A DNA stretch of 64,000 nucleotides from Coenobita brevimanus. Lineage: Eukaryota > Arthropoda > Malacostraca > Decapoda > Coenobitidae. The stretch is from contig CM064666.1 in NCBI GenBank assembly GCA_032717465.1, forward strand, positions 728,001 to 792,000, in the 5' to 3' direction. The translations under genes were made by a program, and so were the position numbers. A model generated the notes under the pieces. It ran no database searches and was not told the origin of the DNA. It worked only from the letters and a program-made list of their open reading frames with translations. Shown one piece after another: positions 35,201 through 44,681 of the stretch. How positions within the stretch are numbered: the first letter of the stretch is position 1; the number at the start of each line of letters is the position of its first letter.

Positions 35201-38200
35201 CATATTTATCGTACATATCCTTAAATTTGTGAATTGTTTTGGCACACACTATTTCATTCGGTAGTGCATTCCATTGATCAATTGCTCTGTTTGGGAAACT
35301 GAATTTCCTTACGTCTCTATCACCTCTCTTCTTATGCAGTTTTTTGCAGTGTCCTCTTGCTGATGCTTCTCCATATGTTAAGTAATCATTTATGTCTATT
35401 TTCTCCTTCCCTGATGTGTGTGTGTGTGTGTGTGTGTCTGTGTCTGTGTGTGTGTGCTGGATGTGTGTGGGGGCTTGCTTGCTCCGGTTGTAATTCATTG
35501 AGATAATTTTTTACCTTCTCTCTTCTTTCTGTATTTAATTTAGGACTTCACATTAACTTTGGGGGATGAAGTACGTGAAAGGGTACAGCAGGGAAGGAAG
35601 GTTGTTGGTACACTGAAAGCAGTGATGAGAAATAGGGAGGTGAGTATGGAAGTTAAGAAGTCATTGCATGATAGTATTGTGATCCCTACCCTGACGTATG
35701 GAAGCGAGGCGTGGACCTTGCAAGAGGGGAACAAGTCAAGAGTGAAAGCAGTGGAAATGAGTTACTTGAGAGGAGCATGTGGAGTGACGTGGAGGGACAG
35801 GTTGACGAATGAAGAAGTGAAGGAACGTTGTGGGGTAGATGTGGATGTGGTTGAAAAGATTAGGAGAAATACACTGAGGTGGTTTGGACATGTGGAGAGG
35901 ATGGAGAATGAAAGACTGACTAAGAGGGTGTATGTAGGTGAGGTGGAGGGAGGGAGAGGGAGGGGTAGACCGAGGATGAGGTGGAGGGATGGAGTTGAGA
36001 GGTATATGAGGGAGGGGGGGGTGAGTTGGGGGGAGGGGAGTCAAATGGTGGGTGACAGAGTGACTTGGAGGCGTTTTGTCTGCGGCCACCCTTTGCGGGA
36101 TTAGGGCGTCGGGCTATAGATAGATAGATAGACATTAATTATATCACAGAATTCAATAGATCCACAAACGGCACTTATAGCATGAGTAAGATAAGGACCG
36201 GGTTTCCGTTAATGACTCTACCCACCCCATTTAAGGGAAGAAGGGTTAGTATATTCTTAAATGCTTGTTTTCCACTCTGAGCATTACCCTCATGTACAAG
36301 TTCTGTGGATCTGTGGAAGGCAAGGTAAATAGTAGGAAGATATTGCCTGGGTTTTTCCTATGCATTCAACCCACCCCATTTATATTTCAGTGGGGAAAAG
36401 GGCTCAGATTACTCTTCTCTTATGATAATTGTCTGGTTTGCTCTCATATACAATACTTTGCATCTGCCTAGTAAAACAGTTTCTGGGTTTTCATTTCTTC
36501 TGCATGCTACCCACCTCATTTATAATTCAGTGGGGAAAAGGGTTTGGATAACTCTTTTTATATAATGTTATCTGGTTTGCTCTCATATACAGTCCTTTGC
36601 ATCTACAAGAGAAAAATAAAATATTTGAAATACCTGTCCTTAAAGAACATTTGCCAATTAAGAAAAAGGTGAATCTCTGCTATATAATTTTGGCATAGAC
36701 AGATTTCAGTGTGGAGGGGGAGACTGAGATGAGATGGAGGGATGGAGTGCAGAGGTATGTGAGTGAGGGGTGTGTGAGCTTGGGGTAGGGCAGTGAAATG
36801 GCATGGGACAGGGTGGCATGGAGGCGATTTGTTTGTGGCCACCCCTTATGGGATTGAGGCGCCTGGCTGTAGATAGTTATGGTAGGTACTGTAGTGTCTT
36901 TTTCAATATTTTGTTGCTGTTGCCAGATTATTTTGTTTGGCCTAGAGATTATTACACTGCAGAGGTTAAGTGTAGCATTTATTTGCCATTGTAGGTGTGT
37001 AGATCTCTCCTTAGCTGGGTACCACACTTTTTACTCTGAGTTGTTCCAGGTTTTTGTCCTTCTGAAGCATAATTAATGGAGCTTTGTGGCAAAAAGAGAC
37101 AAAGTTTCTGTTGTTCCTGCTTATCATAGCATTTCTTTGTGAGGAGCATCAGAATCTAATGTAATATATTCATACAACTTTACTTTGAAGATGAAAAGAT
37201 GGAGTGAATCAAGTTGCAGTAAAAAGAGTATTGTAGTAGTAGTAGTTGTTGCAGACTCTGGCTCAGATATGATTGGTTTCCTGCATTTTGTTGTTAGAGT
37301 GTGTGTTTAATTTGTCTTTCAGTGAACACCAAGATTTGATTGGTTTCCTGTGTTTTGTTGTTAGAGTGTGTGTTTAATTTGTCTTTCAGTGAACACCAAG
37401 ATTTGATTGGTTTCCTGTGTTTCGTTGTTAGAGTGTGTGTTTAATTTGTCTTTCAGTGAACACCGAGAATAAGGTGGGTGCCGTGGGGTTCATCTCACTG
37501 ATCGTGCCCTTTGTGTTCCCCATGGCTCTCTTCAGGATGGATGATGACAAGAAGAAACTACTGCGGGGCGAAGATGGCCTCTGTATCAAGTGCCCGCCTG
37601 GTATGTTGTGCGTTTGTGATGTGATTCTCTCTGTCTGTCTGTCTCTGTCTCTGTCTGTCTGTCTCTCTCTCTCTCTCTCAAAATGGCCTCTGTATCAAAT
37701 GTCCACCTGGTATGTTGCTTGTGATGTGATTCTCTCTCTCTCTCTCTCTCAAAATGGCCTCTGTATCAAATGTCCACTTGGTATGTTGCTTGTGATGTGA
37801 TTCTCTCTCTCTCCTTATAGTATTGTCAGTAAGGGGTAGTTGGGGTTTATTGCTATCATAATGCCACTCAGGGATGATTGAGGCTGGTCACCCTCACCTT
37901 AAACGTCAGGACCAGTTTGCCTAGCTCTGGGCTCCTACACTCCTCATGGGGCAACACTGGATTAGATGATGATGATGATGGCATTACAGTTGTTAAAGTG
38001 GTTCCCCTGATGGCAAAGATCAGAACTAGTTAGAAATGATCCAGTGTGTGGTAGAAAATGGGAAGTATGTAAGTGTGGTAGAAAATGGGAAGTATGTAAG
38101 TGTGGTAGAAAATGGGAAGTATGTAAGTGTGGTAGAAAATGGGAAGTATGTAAGTGTGGTAGAAAATGGGAAGTATGTAAGTGTGGTAGAAAATGGGAAG

Positions 38201-41200
38201 TATGTAAGTGTGGTAGAAAATGGGAAGTATGTAAGTGTGGTAGAAAATGGGAAGTATGTAAGTGTGGTAGAAAATGGGAAGTATGTAAGTGTGGTAGAAA
38301 ATGGGAAGTATGTAAGTGTGGTAGAAAATGGGAAGTATGTAAGTGTGGTAGAAAATGGGAAGTATGTAAGTGTGGTAGAAAATGGGAAGTATGTAAGTGT
38401 GGTAGAAAATGGGAAGTATGTAAGTGTGGTAGAAAATGGGAAGTATGTAAGTGTGGTAGAAAATGGGAAGTATGTAAGTGTGGTAGAAAATGGGAAGTAT
38501 GTAAGTGTAGGAGTCCGGGGCTAGGCAGTTGGTCCCGACATTTAAGATGAGAGTGATGTTAATATTATTTTTAAGGAATTGCTATTGTAGTTGCTCTGGT
38601 TAGTACTTGGATGGGTGACCGCCTGGGAACACCAGATGCTGCTGGCATAACGTTCTCCCTACGTGTCAAGTGGGGTTGGTGGAGGATTAGTGCCCCTCCC
38701 TGTAAAACAGTTAACTCTAAGCCCTTGGCCACCCCGTTTGGGATACATGGCATCTGGCAATGAATGAATGAATGAGTATTGTAGTTATTGGCAGATTTTA
38801 TTTTACCAGTTGATTAAGTATGGAATAAGAAACATCTCCAGTTTCTTGTATTGCCAGTTCGTCACAGTTAAATAGTTGTGCTGGTGACGTTTGTTTACTC
38901 CTGGATATCATTTTTTGTGATTTTATTGGTACATGTACTGAGAAGTGGAACTGTAGATTATATGATACTGATTCTTTCCCAGCCTTATCAGGGAGGAGTG
39001 AGAAGTGTAGAAGGCTGGAGTCAGTGCCGGCCTTTTTTTCCTGTTCTTTTCCCTTTTTTTTCTTTTTTATGTAAGGAAGAAGGAACCAAAGGCCAGGAGC
39101 CCACAAACTGTACCTTCCAAGAAAAGGACAAAAACAATACAAAAGAGAGTCAAATTCAAGATCCTTTTTGGCTGTACATGCAGTTTTTGATGTTCAGGGA
39201 GGAATGGAAACTGTGGAAGGCAGAACACAATGCTGATGGGGGATTGTCGGTGATTTGGCTCATGTCTGTTCATAGATAGGGAGGTATGAGCTGGGGGGAG
39301 GGCAGCAAAATGACAGGAGTCAGGGCAATATGGAGGTGATTTGTTTGTGGCCACCCCTGACAGGATTAAGGTGCCTGGCTATCTGTTTGTAGAGAGGGAG
39401 GTATGAGCTGGGGAAAGGGCAGCAAAATGACAGGAGTCAGGGCAACATGGAGGTGATTTGTTTGTGGCCGCCCCTCATGGGATTAAGGCATCTGGCTATA
39501 GATAGATAAATAGATAGACTGTTCCTTCACAACTTCTCTTGCTAGGTGAGGTGGGTATGCTGGTAGGGAAGATAAAGAAGGACCTGGTGTCTGATTTCCA
39601 AGGATATGTTGATGAAGAAGCCACTGAGAAAGCCATTATCACCAACGTCTTCAGAGAGGGAGATCATGCTTTCCGTACAGGTAATATGCGTATGGTATGG
39701 CGAGGAGAGTGTATGTGAGTGAGGTGGAGGGGGGGAGAGGGAAGGGGAGGCCAAGGAGGGATGGAGAGGGAGGGGGAGGCCAAGGATGAGATGGAGGGAT
39801 GGAGAGGGAGGGGGAGGCCAAGGATGAGATGGAGGGAGGGGGAGGCCAAGGAGGGATGGAGAGGGAGGGGGAGGCCAAGGATGAGATGGAGGGATGGAGA
39901 GGGAAGGGGAGGCCAAGGATGAGATGGAGGGATGGAGAGGGAAGGGGAGGCCAAGGATGAGATGGAGGGATGGAGAGGGAGGGGGAGGCCAAGGATGAGA
40001 TGGAGGGATGGAGAGGGAGGGGGAGGCCAAGGATGAGATGGAGGGATGGAGAGGGAGGGGGAGGCCAAGGATGAGATGGAGGGATGGAGAGGGAGGGGAA
40101 GGCCAAGGATGAGATGGAGGGAGGGGGAGGCCAAGGATGAGATGGAGGGAGGGGGAGGCCAAGGATGAGATGGAGGGATGGAGAGGGACGGGGAGGCCAA
40201 GGATGAGATGGAGGGATGGAGTGGGGAGGTATATGAGAGAGGGGGGTGTGAGCTGGGAACAGGGCAGTGAAATGGCAGGGGACAGGGTGACATGGAGGTG
40301 ATATGTTTGTAGCCACCCCTTACGGGATTAAGGCGTCTGGCAATAGATAGATAGTATTACGAAGGGAGAGCAACAATAGTACTGTACTCCTTTCACCATA
40401 ACTTGGCCCATACTTTTATCCGTTATTGCTCATATCACATAGCTCAGTGACAAAATCAACAGTACTAAGGCTATACATCCTTTCCACAGCACTTCTTTGT
40501 GACTAGCATCATATTTTACTGTTAATCTCGCTTTAAAACTAATCATTCAGTATGGAGAGGTGGTAATTTTAGGCCAGGTTAGAGTGAAAGTAGTGTAGTT
40601 GTATTATAGTTAGTTTTTATTTGAGGGAAGTGAGTCAGCCCCATAATTTGTGAAGGAAGTGAGTCACCCATAATTGGAGAAGGAAGTGAGTCACCCATAA
40701 TTGGTGAAGGAAGTGAGTCACCCATAATTGGTGAAGGAAGTGAGTCACCCATAATTGGTGAAGGAAGTGAGTCACCCCCATAATTGGAGAAGGAAGTGAG
40801 TCACCCATAATTTGAGAAGGAAGTGAGTCACCCCCATAATTTGTGAAGGAAGTGAGTCACCCATAATTTGTGAAGGAAGTGAGTCACCCATAATTTGTGA
40901 AGGAAGTGAGTCAACCCCATAATTGGAGATGGAAGTGAGTCACCCATAATTGGAGAAGGAAGTGAGTCACCCATAATTGGAGAAGGAAGTGAGTCACCCA
41001 TAATTGGAGAAGGAAGTGAGTCACCCATAATTGGAGATGGAAGTGAGTCAACCCCATAATTGGAGAAGGAAGTGAGTCACCCATAATTTGTGAAGGAAGT
41101 GAGTCACCCATAATTGGAGATGGAAGTGAGTCACCCATAATTGGAGATGGAAGTGAGTCACCCATAATTGGAGAAGGAAGTGAGTCACCTATAATTGGAG

Positions 41201-41977
41201 AAGGAAGTGAGTCACCCATAATTGGAGATGGAAGTGAGTCACCCATAATTGGAGATGGAAGTGAGTCACCCATAATTTATGAAGGAAGTGAGTCACCCCC
41301 ATAATTTGAATGCTAAGTTATGGTTATGTAAAAGGCTATGAGCCTTAAGTATGGGGTAGAACTGTCTCCTTGGTTGCTAGTCAAAACCACCCTCCAGTCT
41401 GACTACCCCTGGCCATCAGCTTAACAGGAAGGGGTTAGAGATCTTTCTCAGGCTAGAAGAAGGGGACTAGAGAAGTTTAGACACTGTTAATTAGTAGTTG
41501 TAGTAGTAGTGGTGGTGGTAGTAGGATGGTGGGCTGCAGGAGTGTGATAATTTACTACTACTACTATTACTGCTACTACTACTACTACTGCACTGCTGCT
41601 GTTACTACTACTACTACTACAACTACTGCTGCTGCTGCTGCTACTACTACTACAATTCCTCTTCTTCCTCCTCCTCCTCCTCTTACTCCTACTACTACTA
41701 CTACTACTACTACAACTACTACTGCCTAACCCCCTCTCGTAGGTGATCTGCTGGAGATGGACACACAAGGCTACTTATATTTTGGGGATCGAGAGGGAGA
41801 CGCGTTTCGCTGGAAGGGCGAGAATGTGTCGGCCACGGAGGTTGAGAATGTCATCAAGAAAATATACCCCAACGCTGAGGTGGCTGTGTATGGCGTGCAG
41901 GTAATACAACTCTCTCTCTCTCTCTCTAAATATACCCCAACGCTGAGGTGGCTGTGTATGGCGTGCAGGTAATACAA

Positions 41978-42041
<64 letters not shown>

Positions 42042-42105
42042 AAATAAATAAATAAATAAATATATCCCAACGCTGAGGTGGCTGTGTATGGCGTGCAGGT
42101 AATAC

Positions 42106-42151
<46 letters not shown>

Positions 42152-42297
42152 AAATATATCCCAATGCTGAGGTGGCTGTGTATGGCATGCAGGTAATACA
42201 ACTCTCTCTCTTTCTCTCTCTCTCTCTCTAAATATATCCCAATGCTGAGGTGGCTGTGTATGGCGTTTTGGTAAGGGGTGGTGGTGTGTGTGTGATT

Positions 42298-42340
<43 letters not shown>

Positions 42341-43551
42341 CATACACACATGCAGGTGGTTGGTAGAGATGTACTGATGTATTGGTATTGGTGGTATTGG
42401 CCCATTTGTGGAGTATCAGAATCAGTATCGGCTGATTTTTCTACTGATACTTGAAAGGAATTTAGTGCGTAGCAAATCACACACATGAAGTTATTTTAAG
42501 TAGTATTTGGATGTTTTATAGGGATGAAAAGTAAATTATTAGTAACACCCAGTTATTTAGGATCATGGCAGGGGACAGGGCGACGTGGAGGCGATTTGTT
42601 TGTGGCCACCCCTAATGGGATTGAGGCATCTGGCAATAGATAGATAGATTATTTTGAGTACATGGGGTGTAGTAGTACAGTACAGTCTTTGGTACTGAGC
42701 CACATCTGCCACCCTGGACATACACGAGACACAGGTAGATGGTATGGGCAGCAGCGTAATAGGTTGGCGTCCAATGTACTGGTGTCGTTATTGATGGTAT
42801 CGGTATTGGTCCAGTTTTGTGGTATCAGTATTGGTGTAGGTCTTGATATCGGTACATCTCTAACATCTGCATTATAGGTACAGTACATAGATTGCTTGGG
42901 CGTTATAAGTAGATTCCCTGGGCATTATAAGTAAATAGACATGGGTATTATAGATAGATAGATTACTTGAGCCCTATCTGTCATCGGTATCTCCTCTCAG
43001 GTGCCCCACATGGAAGGTTGTGCAAAGTAGATAGATTCCCTGGGCATTTAATAGAGACATGGGTATTATAATAGATAGATTCCCTGGGCATTATAAGTAG
43101 ATAGACATGGGTATTATAGATAGATAGATTCCCTGGCCATTATAATTAGATAGACATGGGCATTATAGATAGATAGATTCCCTGGGCATTATAACTAGAG
43201 AGACATGGGTATTATAGATAGATAGATCACCTGAGCCCTATCGATCACCGGTGTCCCGTCTCAGGTGCCCGACACGGAAGGTTGTGCAAAGTAGATAGAT
43301 TCCCTGGGCATTATAAGTAGATAGACGTGGGTATTATAGATAGATAGATTTCCTGAGCCCTATCTATCACCGGTGTCCTGTCTCAGGTGCCGCACACAGA
43401 AGGTCGTGCAGGGATGGCGGCCATAGTGCGGAAGAGCGACATACCGGACCTTGACACCCTCCTGGCTGAAATGGACCTGGTGCTGCCTCGCTATGCCATC
43501 CCGGTTTTTGTGAGATTCGTGGCCAAACTCAAGTACACAGGTGAGTTGTTA

Positions 43552-43583
<32 letters not shown>

Positions 43584-44469
43584 TTGTGGTAGGTGGAGGT
43601 GCTCACCATCCACTCACTCGATGTAGAACTGCTTTGGGTGTCTGCCCTTTCCTCTATTCCTTTTCATACTTCCTCTTCTGTCATTCTTTCCTTCAGTCTT
43701 TCCTCGTCCTTCTGCCTACAGGTGACTTTGTATTCCCTCTTCTATCTTTCTTTCCTTCATTCTTTCCTCTTCCTTCCGCTTTTGGGTGACTCTACACTGA
43801 ATGACAAGCCAAATGGTTTCCTGTACACCAGGAAACTATTAATTGTGCAGGGTGGTAACCATATATATATCAAATTATGGCACCCAGTGATTTAGTGGGT
43901 AATTAAGGTGCAGGTTTATATCCAAGGGGTGGTTTGGGTTTATTGCTCATGTAATGCCACTCAGGGATGAGTGAGGCTGGTCACTCTCATAATAAACGTC
44001 AGGACCAACTTGCCTAGCCCCAGGCTCCTACGCTCCTCATGGGGCAACATAGGGGTAGATGATGGATGTTTTCGTTTTTAAAGGCTCCAACATGCTTGCA
44101 TGTGTCGGCCTTGGTCACCTAATGGCGGCTCTCCACGCTGCACGATCCATTGCAGCCTCCCTGTTCAGTCCCTTAACCCTAAGGTCACACTTATTATTAT
44201 TATTATTATTATTATTATCATTATTATTTGTGCCAGTCTTAGGTATGCATGTTCATTGGAAATATCAGATATATGGTATCAAGGAAGGACCCTATGTTTG
44301 TAATTAGTATTGTCACTGTGTTTGGTTTTAAGCATTATTTTATTTTCATATTTTATTATTATTGTGTCTGGATCCTGCCCTGCCCCAGCTGTATGAGGGA
44401 AGGGTGGGTTAGGATGATGTTGATGATGGTGGTGGTGGTGATGATGATGATGATGATTGATGGTGTTGG

Positions 44470-44501
<32 letters not shown>

Positions 44502-44649
44502 ATGATGGTGTTGGTGATGATGATGGTGGTGGTGGGGTGGTGGTGATGATGATGGTGTTGGTGGTGTTGATGATGATTGGTGGTGGTGGTGATGATGATG
44601 GTGTTGGTGATGATGATGATAGTGTTGGTGATGATGATGGTGGTGGTGG

Positions 44650-44681
<32 letters not shown>

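Noticed and set aside
38036..38524. 162- and 168-codon open frames of 9-residue repeats, or a CRISPR-like array of 27-bp repeats
   Set aside because: The units are contiguous without spacers and lie inside a eukaryotic intron. Open frames follow automatically from a 27-bp period.
38594..38646. 5S rRNA gene
   Set aside because: Only the 3' half matches; the 5' half including the A box is missing, and the sequence runs into a SINE-like tail.
39542..40316. Three overlapping Pro/Ser/His-rich frames of over 200 codons on the - strand
   Set aside because: Antisense of the 38-bp minisatellite in an L-A copy. The peptide rotates through three frames because 38 is not a multiple of three.
41771..42486. 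Arg/Glu-rich 192- and 148-codon frames on the - strand
   Set aside because: Antisense of CT microsatellites and exon 13 echoes; the alternating Arg-Glu pattern is the GAGAGA repeat.
43001..43030. Alternative exon 14 of FATP
   Set aside because: Open for only nine codons before TAG; read as an acceptor echo.
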